A DNA stretch of 64,000 nt from assembly GCA_963170055.1 (NCBI GenBank), contig CAUJGJ010000161.1, positions 3,126,975 to 3,190,974 of the forward strand. Direction: 5' to 3'. The stretch is from Halisarca cf. caerulea. Lineage: Eukaryota; Porifera; Demospongiae; Chondrillida; Halisarcidae. This document shows positions 1 to 10,675 of the stretch, piece by piece (positions within the stretch are counted from its first letter, which is position 1; the number at the start of each line of letters is the position of its first letter). The notes under the pieces are model-generated. The model was not told where the DNA came from, ran no database searches, and worked only from the letters and a program-made list of their open reading frames with translations. The position numbers and the translations under genes are program-made.

Positions 1-501
1 GTTATCCTGTGGTGTCAGGGTGGGATCGAATGTGAACCACACTTACTAGCTAATGATCAACGGTTTGTAGTACTTGGATTACTCATCTGGAAAGAGGTTG
101 GCAACCATGGCAACCAATTGGATATGATGTCCCATTAACTGTTGGGTCCCCCATTGATACCAGCTTTGCTGAAGGGGTTACCCTTAATAATACAATACAA
201 TACAATAATACAACTTGTGGCTAGCTGCCTCGGTTAAATATTATAAGGACAAAATTTATAGTGTTCATAAAAAGGCATGCAAATGTGATATACGTATCTT
301 CAGATATCAAAATGTAACATTGTAGATCATTGAGGCAGGTGTAGCTGTACATATGGGCAAAGACAATGCATTAATCAATCGATTCATAACGGTTACTATT
401 GGCATGCACTACACCAAGCATGCAACATCAAAGCACCACCCCCTCAACACGTACACACATATTCAATACAAATGCATCATGCTTTACCACAAGTAGCATA
501 C

Positions 502-721
502 TTTTGGAGATGTAAACGTAGTTATGACTTCTGATTGGCCAGCCATGGTGAGACTCTTCTTGTGTTCACTGAGAAATTCTGTGGCTGTGAACACAGAGGT
601 TTTTTCAAGGAGGGAAGTTTTGGACAATGGTAACATATCGGATTTTTGTCTTGAGGAGAAAAGCATTGGGTCTTCCTCTTCTTGAAGCATTTCTGCAGAA
701 TGTCGCATTCTCAAGGAACGC
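502..721 (-). CDS. possible internal exon, unrecognised product
   Basis: On the minus strand a pyrimidine-containing acceptor ending in TATAG (722-723) is followed by 220 bp that stay open in one frame up to a good donor, AAAA|GTATGC. The 73 or so encoded residues are charged and polar, with an acidic run (QEEEDP) and several Ser/Thr-rich stretches, so they look like a disordered linker rather than a folded domain. The frame that is open throughout needs a phase-2 intron in front, which does not match the preferred end of the exon at 1036-1196. A second frame is open for 38 codons and then stops, so this could instead be a terminal exon. I do not recognise the product. Confidence 0.3.
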
Positions 722-1035
722 CTATAATGTACTTCATACATGTATTCCATGTGATACCTCTAGAGTGGGAACAATGGTTGTAGATAAAATACACCGAATA
801 CACTACATGCAAACATGCACCATCAAAACAACATGTACAGTTATGATCATCATCACTACTAAGCATTATGAATCATCCTCACTAGTCACTACAACACATT
901 TGCATACCCTAAAGTTTTGAGTGGAGATTAGGCAATGAGTACTCAAATAGTTGCCATATTTGTGCAAATGTTTAACATGGAAAGCATAATATTATCCTAG
1001 ATTCTACACTCTTCATTAACATTGATTGTACGTAC

Positions 1036-1196
1036 ATGGTGCCTATGAGGGTCTCCAGATACCAAACTCTGCATGACTTTCTTCACTTCAGGTGGCTTCT
1101 CCAAAGTCTCTAAGTAATGCGTCCAGTTTGGATCTCCTGCACCTCTTTCACATTCTTCTTCAGAAAGCATTTCGTCCCAGTAACACAAAAGTAAAG
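1036..1196 (-). CDS. exon encoding a death-fold-like segment
   Basis: A minus-strand exon starts after GTAG (acceptor at 1197-1198) in phase 1 and runs about 53 codons. It ends at a GTACGT donor (phase 0) or four bases later at GTACAA (phase 1). The core reads MLSEEECERG, then W, Y-L-E-T-L-E and V-K-K-V-M-Q-S-L. This spacing (LS-x-EEC, then W-x2-x-L, then V-x2-V-x-S-L) parallels the 63-residue modules repeated at 27-59 kb and the exon at 61425-61640. That pattern recalls the helix 2-5 region of CARD/death-fold domains, but I only see the pattern and have no alignment score. It may be part of the same minus-strand gene as the distal exons. Confidence 0.4.
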
Positions 1197-1199
1197 CTA

Positions 1200-2339
1200 C
1201 ATAACAGAGATGCTAAAAGTACTAAATTGTACTCCTATTCTTATCAAAGGAACATAATAATAAACCAACACATGCCACTTCATCTAAAATATTACAAGGT
1301 TAGCACAATAACTACACAGGCAATATACTTTGACAAATGAAACACAAGTACTATCATGTAGCTACTATGTACTGTGCCTGTAATATCTATCTGTGACCAA
1401 CTACTGAAATATCAAGTGATTCAAGAAGAACTCTATCTATTTTAACTGAAAGCACATGGCACACTAGTATTACTCAATCACAAACAATAGTAACTACATG
1501 ATGTCATAGATTACAATTGATTACTATTAAAATCGGATGCAATCACACACAATGAGGGGGCTATTATACACAACATTATAATGCCTTTCAACTATTCACA
1601 TTGAAAAACTAAATCTGGTACAAAAAATTGCAAATAGATTTGTTTATGTGGGCCATAAAATTTGGGAATTAAAAGAACATTTGCATGCAGCTATGTTATG
1701 GCTCTGAGAAAGATGTTCTGACTCATTTGTGGAACATGTGACGGTATGTGACTGTATTCTGAACAAGAGAGATGTTTGAGTGGAAATTTTCGTTCTAAAT
1801 CATAGTGTATAAAATTTCAGGTTTCCAAGAGTTCAAAACAAAGTGAAAGATTTCTGGAGCTTTGTACCTTCTACCATTCGAGTTATGATGTAATCTCCTG
1901 GGCATAACAGCCATGCTTTTAGCTACCAGGCTCCAGGAATCTTTCTGGGCACTTATAAATCTAAGGAGTTGTTAGTGTGTTCAGAAGCTGATGTTTTTAC
2001 CACCTTGATTTTGTTTTTTAGTCTGTTCAACAGTAGCTGAAGATAATGCTTGTAACGAGATGTTCAACTTGTACATTGTATTGAAGAGAACACCAACATA
2101 GCGCCAATATGTTACTAATGTAATGTAAAATAGTAAGTTCATGGCAATATTACTCTAATATCCTGGAAGCAAAAACGGGGGGTCAATTTGAAGCATCGGC
2201 CATTTTGTGTTATGTCCAAATTGGATAGAACACACCTGTGTATAGCCTCTGGATATAAATTCAGCAAAGAAACTTCCCTTTGCTCAGTAACCTATCGCTT
2301 TGTTCTATAACAACTAAGTTAGCATGTCTCTTGGACAAA
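1200..2339. other. no gene seen
   Basis: AT-rich sequence with stops in all frames. I see no exon with both splice sites, no RNA gene and no clear repeat structure. Confidence 0.5.
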
Positions 2340-3081
2340 TGACAATACTATTATGGAGTACGGTAGTACTCCATATGTAGGATTGACACGGAAAAAACAT
2401 GGCCGCCATACATTAGCGCAAATTTTGTTTTCGTCTGAAAACTAACGATGCAGTACAGTTAACTTAGTAACATTTAAAAGTGATATTGGTACCTTTTGAC
2501 ACACTAGCTATAAGATGAAGTAGTTAAAACCCTTCGTAGGCCAATTTCTTTAAAGAACTTTGCAATTTTAGATGAAAATGTATGGCTACGCAACACCAGT
2601 ACCATTTTAAGATTATTCTTCTTCTTCTTCTTCTTCTTCTTATTCTTCTCGTCGTTTTTTCGAACTGGGCTACAGGTCGCTACGAAGGGTCCAGAGGTCT
2701 CATCTTTCGCCAGTGAGCTCCGATTGTTAGCGCGAAGTGCCTTTTGTAGGTTTTGAAGCAATACCTACACTTCTAAAGCGAGAAAAAAATTTAATAGGCA
2801 AATCCCATACATTCGCCGGATCAGCCATTTTCGGATCGGCGAAATGGCTACGCGAGACTAGACATACGCGTACGTGCACAAGGTCTGCACTTCGATGATC
2901 GTCGACTTCAGCGCTCTTTTCGTTCGATCATTTGTTTCTAGATGGGTACATTGATATTAGTCAGGTAACTGCATAGATTTCTAGTTTCGTTATCTTACAA
3001 GTTTTGATCGTGTTCCTTCTCAACTGCAGTGAAAACCTATTCAAGCAACCGTTTCGCTATAAAAGGAAAAACCGCACGAAC
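2340..3081. repeat. dispersed repeat, left body
   Basis: This stretch is related to other places in the window. The part beginning GTAGTACTCCATATGTAGGAT recurs at about 28370, 31065, 33727, 33920 and 44380. The TTC-triplet tract followed by CTACAGGTCGCTACGAAGGG matches diverged copies near 28560-28700 and 31250-31390. The part from 2840 to 3050 matches 7410-7610. It appears to be the left body of an element whose right end is the palindrome that follows. Confidence 0.55.
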
Positions 3082-3710
3082 AAGGGTGTATAAAAACCAT
3101 TTAAAAATGGTGCAAGGATGTAGGATTGACACAGGATCGTGCAAAAAGCCATTATCAAAAAAGGATTCTCCAAAAACACTTGGAACAAGGTTAAGTTGCA
3201 AAACCAGTACAGGGCTAGGTGGGCAAAGGGCAAGACAGGCATAGGGCTAGACGAGCATAGGGCTACACATACATGAGGCTAGACGGGCATAGGGCTACAC
3301 ATGCATGAGGCTAGATGGGCATAGGGCTAGACAGAGTTTAATTGGACTGAATGTACACTGTGCAAATTCCTACATCCCGCATGTGCAGCACATTATACAG
3401 TACATATGTGCTGCGGGATGTAGGAATTTGCACAGTGTACATTCAGTCCAATTAAACTCTGTCTAGCCCTATGCCCATCTAGCCTCATGCATGTGTAGCC
3501 CTATGCCCGTCTAGCCTCATGTATGTGTAGCCCTATGCTCGTCTAGCCCTATGCCTGTCTTGCCCTTTGCCCACCTAGCCCTGTACTGGTTTTGCAACTT
3601 AACCTTGTTCCAAGTGTTTTTGGAGAATCCTTTTTTGATAATGGCTTTTTGCACGATCCTGTGTCAATCCTACATCCTTGCACCATTTTTAAATGGTTTT
3701 ATACACCCTT
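3082..3710. repeat. 629-bp near-perfect palindrome
   Basis: The left arm (3082-3391) begins AAGGGTGTATAAAAACCATT and the right arm (3408-3710) ends with its complement. The arms match almost base for base; the visible differences are one extra A in the left-arm A-run near 3094 and an extra ATGTGC next to the loop. The loop is about 16 bp. Each arm also holds a short internal repeat around GGGCATAGGGCTA. A single diverged copy of part of an arm lies at 16170-16290, and the outer end recurs near 7780. The peptides readable inside are mirror images and not genes. Confidence 0.9.
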
Positions 3711-6360
3711 AAGAAATATAGTCTATGACAATGTCCCAACAACTAAGATTTATTACTTGGGCAGCAGTCTTTGTGGCAGTTTGTCTATCTGGAGCTTTAA
3801 TTCGTGACTATTGCATCAGGGTACCAGGGCATTTTCAGTTAACCTGGATAACCTTTAGTCAGATAGTGATAAGTGGCACCCTGAAAAGAAAACAGGATGA
3901 AGGGCAAACACAAAAGAAAGAAGGTGTGACAACATAGGTTTTAAGAATAAAAAGAAGTTAGGTTGAAAAGATACAGCAAGAATAAAACGATAGACAGATC
4001 AGTGAACGAATTTCTAAACAATAATTAATATATTCAATCAGTTGTTGGGGCTATAATAGGCATTGTTACCGGAATACTTTATAGTCATTGGTCTGTGAAA
4101 AGAGATATACGTTGTGTAGAAAATCATAAGCTACTCATTCAAAAAGTGTTTTTTTACATACGTAGTTATGAATACCCAAAAGTTTGCACAGCATCAGATG
4201 TTGTTTGGAAGTGATTGCCATAAACATGCACTGACTGCAATAAAAAGGCTGCCAAGATAAGTGGGTGATTGTCAAGATAAGCACTTGCAAATGGTTTGGG
4301 CCATGTAAATTTTCTGTCTAGTACAGAGAGTTGATATGCATACCTAATTCTTTACAAGCAGAAGAAGGAGAACAATCTCTATACTTGCAAAGGACAGTTC
4401 AACAAGCAAGGGAGGTGACATAGAAGGCTGAGACTACCAGAAGCCTTATTACAAACAACTTCAATGTGATGCTGGGTACATAGCTACATGCCTTGTTGCA
4501 ATGAATCCGAGAAAAATCTGGTAATACCTAGAAAGCAGCAATCATGCACTCTTGTACGTATGCAACAAAAATGCCTAATAACGTTTCAAACATATATAAA
4601 TTAAGAATATTTAGGGTACTTCCCATAATAAAGTTAATGTTACATGATGGCCGTGCAAGCAACAGATGCCATTAGTCGTTTTTTGTTCCATACAAGTGAA
4701 TTCCTTATGTTATTATAGTTGTGCAATAGTTAAGCAATCAATTATATTATCTATATGTAAAGTGGGCAAGAAGGCACATTGATAGAGATGGTGTATTCTT
4801 CTTATGTAAAGTTAGCAACTGCGGACTTTGTTTGTGCCATCTAGTGAAGCAATATTTCTATTTGGTAGTACGCAAACAGAAATTGTCCAAAAGATAAAGG
4901 GGCAGCACGCACGATCATTCTAACCTGTTAAAGTAAGGATAAATGTGTTGTTTCACGTACATGCCTTGATACCGAAGCCTTCGTCCTAAGGCTTACATTG
5001 TATTCTCATCCTGCCAATCAGCAAGAGGGAATTTCGAGCAGAAGATCAACAATAAACAATCCTTTCTTATGTAATAGTAGCGGGTGCAAATAGCAAAGCA
5101 TGGAAGGCATCCATTTTGGTTGTGGTATGCCAATCGCCCTCGTTTATCATTAACTTCATTATGGGAAGTTCCGTATGTAAAGGTATATCATCAGAAGGCA
5201 TTCTAAATTTACTTAAAAGCTCACAGATGAATGTCATTGTCTCTGTTTGACACATGAAATGCATGAAGTTTACTAGCTATGAAAACATCCCAACATATTA
5301 ATTATTATGGTAATTCATTGTGGATAATGTTCTTTACAAAGTTTTGCTCACCAATATTATGTAAAAAGCCAAAGAAGATAATATGCATACTGAAGACTGA
5401 CAACAAGTAGTTGATATATGACAGTTTGATTTACTCCAAAGGAAACTGCATGATACCAAGATATGGCCTGCTTGCAAGACTTCGAGATATTCTTTTCATG
5501 AGCTTAATGTTGCCAACAAGACCAATATTATACAGTACGTAGGAATGCTTACACAAGTGAGGGGGCGGAAGGTTCTAGATGGAACATATGTATAGCAATA
5601 TGTTAGACACATGTATGATACTTGGCCCCTACTCCCTAAAAGTAAGGGTGGACAGGGCCCCTCTGCCCCCCCCCCCCTTTGTTCCTACACCTATGATATA
5701 AATGGGTGGCAATCTACATTCAATTCGCTGTGCTTTGGTGATATTTGCTGCATGCTTCACAAGTTAAATATTTCGTCCACTACAGCTGCTTAACCGTGCA
5801 CGTCACACTAACACAGATATTCCTGTATCACAGTTCCCAGGGGTCACAAAGTAGCCAAAGATACATTGGGAATACCGTACAGCGGGAAGTTCTCTTGACT
5901 TTACTGTATTTTATACGAATTTTATGAATATCCTGGTATTTCATTTCATGAAATCTTAGGATTTCAGACATCCACGGCTATGTAGGGCTCAGGTAGTGCA
6001 CCACGCTAGGTCCTGCACTATTGCTCTTTTTTGTAAAAACAGTCAGACTTTGTATGTAGCTAGCTGTGTTATGTGTCTTCTTCCAGTCAAACGAGATGAT
6101 CAGTAGGAGTGTGTAGTTTTGAAGTTTGACGGCCCATTATAAAGCAAAAGTAACTTCAAATCTTCGACTGAATTCTAAAGGGTGCAAATGGCTCCACGAT
6201 GAGCCATTTTTTTCACTCAGTACGTAAGCTACTTTCCTACCACCAGCCATAGACACTGGACGGCCTAAGTAAAAAATGGCCTCCTGGATATAGCGAATTG
6301 TGAAAATAGTTTTAGTGAAACTTTGGGAAATGGAGTCATGGAGTCAATTTTACCCTGTAA
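3711..6360. other. no convincing gene; one dispersed repeat
   Basis: Mostly AT-rich sequence without exon structure. At 5067-5264 the minus strand is open for 65 codons and ends in a stop, but I found no supporting splice site or family. At about 5590-5700 lies a short dispersed repeat (beginning near ATGTTAGACACATGTAT, with a C-rich run) that recurs inside a transposase intron at about 11245-11335. Confidence 0.4.
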
Positions 6361-6362
6361 AA

Positions 6363-6868
<506 letters not shown>

Positions 6869-7049
6869 GATGTGTGTTTTCTTTTGTTGTGTAGTAGCAG
6901 TCAGACTTTGTATGTAACTGGATCCAACTATTTCGAAAAAACTAGTTGTGCTATGTGTCTTCTTTCAGTTCTTCAAACGAGAGATTAGGAGGAGTGTGCA
7001 GTTCCGAAGCTTGACGGCCCATTATGAACCAAAAGTAACTTTGAATCTT

Positions 7050-7785
7050 TGTACATTGTACACTCTGTACTAAGTGCTGTACCACTGCACCATAGATCCC
7101 ACATACGTACAACATATTATGAAAGACCACCTTCCAGTTCCATAAGGGTGGTTTTCAAGACATGTACTGCAGTGGTATACAATAAATGATGCTACACTGA
7201 AAACATAGGGGATCAGTCAATTGTGCAAACAAAAACATGCTAATACATAAAGAGGATCAACTGACAGCAAGCACTCTACGGTTTCAGGTCATAGTACAAC
7301 ACACACAGTCCAGGAGTAGAGCAGTAGTGAGGTCCGACTGTCAGTGCCTTTGTAGCCTTTCAAACAATACCTATTATTTCAAGTGGCAAATCTCATACAT
7401 TCATTGGATCAGAATAGTTGCTATGCGAGACTACATGTAGTATGTTAATGTGCACAGGTGGTATACATGTTGAACAACGACTTTAATGCTCTTGTGTTGG
7501 GCTTGGTTCTAGGTGGAAACATTGATTGTAGTCAAGTACTGTAGTTACATTGTTTTAGTTTCCTTACAATACAAGAGTTGATTGTGTTCCTTCTTAACTG
7601 CAGTGGAAACCATGCATGTTAACATTCTATAATTAAATAAGTTTTCTTGAAATGGGCCTGGGAAAAACACCCACAAGGTATTAACTCTAATTACCTGTTT
7701 GATACAGCCTTTTCACATGGTTCTGTGACAGTCCTATATACTTCACCATTTTTTTAATTGGCTTATATACACTCTTCATTATTCA
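7050..7785. repeat. diverged copy of the 2.3-3.7 kb element
   Basis: The segment from the tract containing GCGAGACTACATG (7425) through CTTCTTAACTGCAGTGGAAACC (about 7590-7610), and the end around CACCATTTTTTTAATTGGC (7744-7763), parallels 2850-3035 and the outer palindrome end at 3680-3710. The palindrome itself is missing here, which suggests that the palindromic form at 3.1-3.7 kb is a derived structure. Confidence 0.5.
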
Positions 7786-7804
7786 TACAACACAAGGCAC
7801 AGCA

Positions 7805-7970
7805 CAGCACAGCAGTACTACAGGTCCACTACAACACACAGCACAACACAGATCTAAATAAACCTGGTCCACACAACACACAGCACTATATACACAACAC
7901 TTCGGTACACCTGGTCCATTACAACACACAATACTATACAGCTCTTCGGTACACCAGGTCCATACAATGA
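7805..7970. repeat. minisatellite, about 45-bp period
   Basis: Four copies of a unit containing (C)AGGTCCA or CTGGTCCA followed by ACAACACACA start near 7821, 7864, 7911 and 7955, spaced 43-47 bp apart. The array sits directly downstream (minus sense) of the donor of the exon ending at 8000. Confidence 0.75.
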
Positions 7971-7999
7971 TGTAATGGTGTAGTGAACAGAGCACAAAC

Positions 8000-8499
8000 C
8001 TGTCAATTTGTCTACTATTGCAGAATCATCTTTGGTACATTCTCTCAGTACATCATGGATAGAGTGGCCCACATGCCAAAACTTCATACTATACGTATCT
8101 TTGAGTGAAGAGAGGTAAGGTTTCATAGGATGCAACGAGGGAGTATCCCTGAGCTCCTTGACAATGATATTAGCGACCACTGTGTAACAATAAAGAAAAG
8201 GTGTACACAACATGATAAGACATGAGGGGAAGTAAACACACAATCATTACCTTGCAGCTTTCTTACTACAATGTCACTGTTCAATGTGTACCTTTCACCA
8301 AACTCTTTAGCTACTGACTTATCGTAGTGCAGTAGTGTCCAATACATAGCAAGAACAGCTACATTAACAGTATCATACCGAATGAAACACAACAGTAGGG
8401 AACATCCTCAATTTCTGGTTATTTGAGACTCACTTGTCCTCAGTCCATCATTTTCCTGCAGCTGTAAATTCTCAAGTAGTTTGTAGGCCTTTGAGCTTA
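8000..8499 (-). CDS. three consecutive internal exons of an unidentified gene
   Basis: Minus-strand exons 8499-8434 (66 bp), 8358-8251 (108 bp) and 8179-8000 (180 bp) join in frame. Each starts after an AG, ends before GTGAGT, GTAATG or GTTTGT, and is phase 1 at both ends. Together they give about 118 residues with no stop. The first has KAYKLLENLQLQEND, the second TVLAMYWTLLHYDKS, and the third KPYLSSLKDTYSMKFWHVGH and ends DKLTG. The leucine spacing suggests all-helical, perhaps armadillo/HEAT-like or death-fold structure, but I cannot name the family. The phase-1 boundaries and the closing L-T-G match the module exons elsewhere on this strand, so the same gene is possible. Confidence 0.6.
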
Positions 8500-9389
8500 C
8501 TATTGGGCAGGAAAGTCAGAATACAAAATTGCTAATGTCAATATATTGTCAATACAGACAGTACTTTGAAGAAGTAATACTGACAAATCTTATAGTTGTG
8601 CTTAGCAAGTGGTTTGCTGAAACAGAAAATGTATAACACCCAATGAATTCAACTCTACCATGCATGAAGTGCAGAAAGAACAGTAAATGGAAGAAGCAGC
8701 CACTAAAAATGGACAGTGGAGCTTGTATAATCCAGCACCCATTGGGGTATGAAAAACAGAGCCGGATTAGAAGGTTACTGGATTATAGAGGTCAGTTTGT
8801 ATGGTAAATTGAATGGTCGGTGCCAGAGAACCTAGACTTGTTTAGGCGAATGCTAGTTTATAGAGGTGCTGGATTCAGCAGGTTCTACTGTACATACAAT
8901 GCACTATTACTTTGAAATATAACATTATTCTTAGGGGCTGCCGCTATATTATTTCCATTACAAATTCGGGAAGTGTAATGTGCTATTTGCACATTTTGTC
9001 AAAGTTTCAGCCACAATTTTATCCTTTAGGAAAAAACTGTAGCTGAAACTGTCAAAATGCAGTCAATTTTCTTCAAAATTGCAACGAAGGGAAAAAATAC
9101 AAAGCTGAAGGATAAATCTTCTTTGTACACCTGATACCATTGTTGCAGAGATAAACCATTACTGTATATATTATTCGTAAGTAATTCGGGACGAGGGGTG
9201 GCAATTTTGAGAATTGTCTGTCCTTTCTGCAGGGAATATGCCGAATTGGCCTGTATATTATGTCTGCAGTAACCAACTCTCCATACAAATTGCGAATGAT
9301 GTATAAAGTAAACGCTTTGTCACATACTATACCAGATGGATACTTCCTTGAGTAATTAGCAATTAACTCATGAGATCAAGTTGCATTAA
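8500..9389. other. no gene; small inverted repeats
   Basis: No exon is supported. At 8988-9060 two arms containing TTTTGTCAAAGTTTCAGC and its near-complement GCTGAAACTGTCAAAATGC form a hairpin with a short loop. At about 8727-8885 AATCCAGCACC is mirrored by GGTGCTGGATT, the look of a small inverted-repeat element. Confidence 0.45.
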
Positions 9390-9405
9390 ACGTGGACCGC
9401 AAGTA
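9390..9405 (+). repeat. left terminal inverted repeat
   Basis: ACGTGGACCGCAAGTA directly follows the TTAA at 9386-9389 and matches the complement of 13877-13892 at 15 of 16 positions. Confidence 0.85.
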
Positions 9406-9483
9406 CATAAACTATCGCGCGTATGATCTTACGCGATCTGTTCACGATTAACGCGTTTCTCGAGTTCGCCCAGCTTCAACTGG

Positions 9484-9490
9484 TATAAAA
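9484..9490 (+). promoter_or_regulatory. TATA box of the left end
   Basis: TATAAAA followed by GGGGCG lies about 140-220 bp upstream of the candidate start codons of the plus-strand gene. The same motif faces inward from the opposite end, so each terminus probably carries a core promoter. Confidence 0.6.
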
Positions 9491-9626
9491 GGGGCGTGAG
9501 GAGCATTGCAAATGGCCGTCTTTCTTTGCAATTTGAAAAAGCGCGCCTAAAGGGTGAGCAATAAACCCAAGGTTTAGGGACGGACAATCACTCGCAAACA
9601 CTTGCATCCACCCGAATTTCGATCCA

Positions 9627-10143
9627 ATGACACTAAGCGCACTGAATTTGCTGTTTTCGTCCGTATTGCCGTCAAAATCGATTTTTAGAGCTTTTTTGTC
9701 GCGAAGAATGGCAAGGAGAGTACGAGGACCAAATGAAAGTGACCAGCCGTCACATAGAAGACGAAGAGTTGATGCTGTGCACGTGTTAGGAGGAAGTTCT
9801 ACTTCGCAGGAAGTATGTGTATACTGTTTCTGCGATCCGTGCGTGGGAAACCAGGCCTTCCTCCCAGATTTCATTACAGGATCAGCCTCTCCAGATCTAA
9901 GCAATGTTGCTAGAAGATTCCGCCTATATAGGAAGATCTGGTCCTATCTCAGGCGACTTGGGTTGTGGGATTTTCAACCCTACAAGGCGAGAAAGGGGAG
10001 GGCAGGACATGGCAATGCAGCAAGGGACATCATACCTTGGTGCATAAAACAAGTATGTCTACAATAGTACAAGTGAACAAACTGCAGTGTGCACAGACGA
10101 TCACGTTTGACATATTCACAAATGCATGCGTGTATTACAGGAA

Positions 10144-10202
<59 letters not shown>

Positions 10203-10261
10203 CGCACACGCACACGAGTGACGCATTCACAAATGCATACAATCATCATGTATTACAGGAA

Positions 10262-10339
<78 letters not shown>

Positions 10340-10344
10340 ACACA

Positions 10345-10390
<46 letters not shown>

Positions 10391-10569
10391 TACACACACA
10401 CACACACACACACGCACACACACACACACAAACATGCATGCATGCATGCACACACATGCAATCATGTGCATAAGTTTGCACTGTTTTGCTCACACAGGAG
10501 ATTCGGCAAAGATTCCCAAATCCCCCAGCCCTTCCATACACCGACCACAAATGGAGCCCTGATGTGTAG
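9627..10569 (+). CDS. accessory protein of the Kolobok-like element (two exons)
   Basis: Exon 1 runs 9627-10052 and ends at ACAA|GTATGT; exon 2 runs 10498-10569 after CACACAG and ends in TAG. The product is 165 codons from the ATG at 9627, or 138 from the in-frame ATG at 9708. It has a basic N-terminus (RRMARRVRGPNES), a Cys cluster CVYCFCDPC, an aromatic/basic stretch (RLYRKIWSYLRRLGLWDF) and a C-terminus RDIIPWCIKQ joined to EIRQRFPNPP. The tail pattern (R-x-I-I-P-x-C-I, then I-R-x-R-F-P-x-P) reminds me of the Cys-rich C-terminal domain of P2X7 and similar domains in invertebrate proteins; that is recollection, not an alignment. The gene converges on the transposase gene: it ends at 10569 and the transposase stop is at 10676. 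Its intron is largely CA repeat. Role in transposition unknown. Confidence 0.7.
10146..10430. repeat. (CA)n microsatellite inside an intron
   Basis: Two CA tracts (about 10146-10200 and 10263-10430), each preceded by the same leader ATTACAGGAAATACACACA, so the tract was locally duplicated. It fills most of the intron of the plus-strand gene. Confidence 0.95.
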
Positions 10570-10675
10570 CAAAATTAAACTACATGTCTATACATTTACG
10601 TAATCATAGCAGTACATCACTAAACAGATGCATGCATGCCCACCTCTATGTAGCATAGTATTAAATTACTTACAT

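Noticed and set aside
3029..3807. Facing reading frames that read the same peptide on both strands
   Set aside because: They arise from the two arms of the palindrome and do not continue outside it.
5067..5264. Possible last exon on the minus strand
   Set aside because: 65 open codons with somewhat protein-like composition, but no convincing acceptor, family or link to other exons.
9476..9904. 142-codon minus-strand frame at the left end of the Kolobok-like element
   Set aside because: It is antisense to the plus-strand gene, which has a promoter, splice sites and a plausible second exon; the minus frame has no such support.
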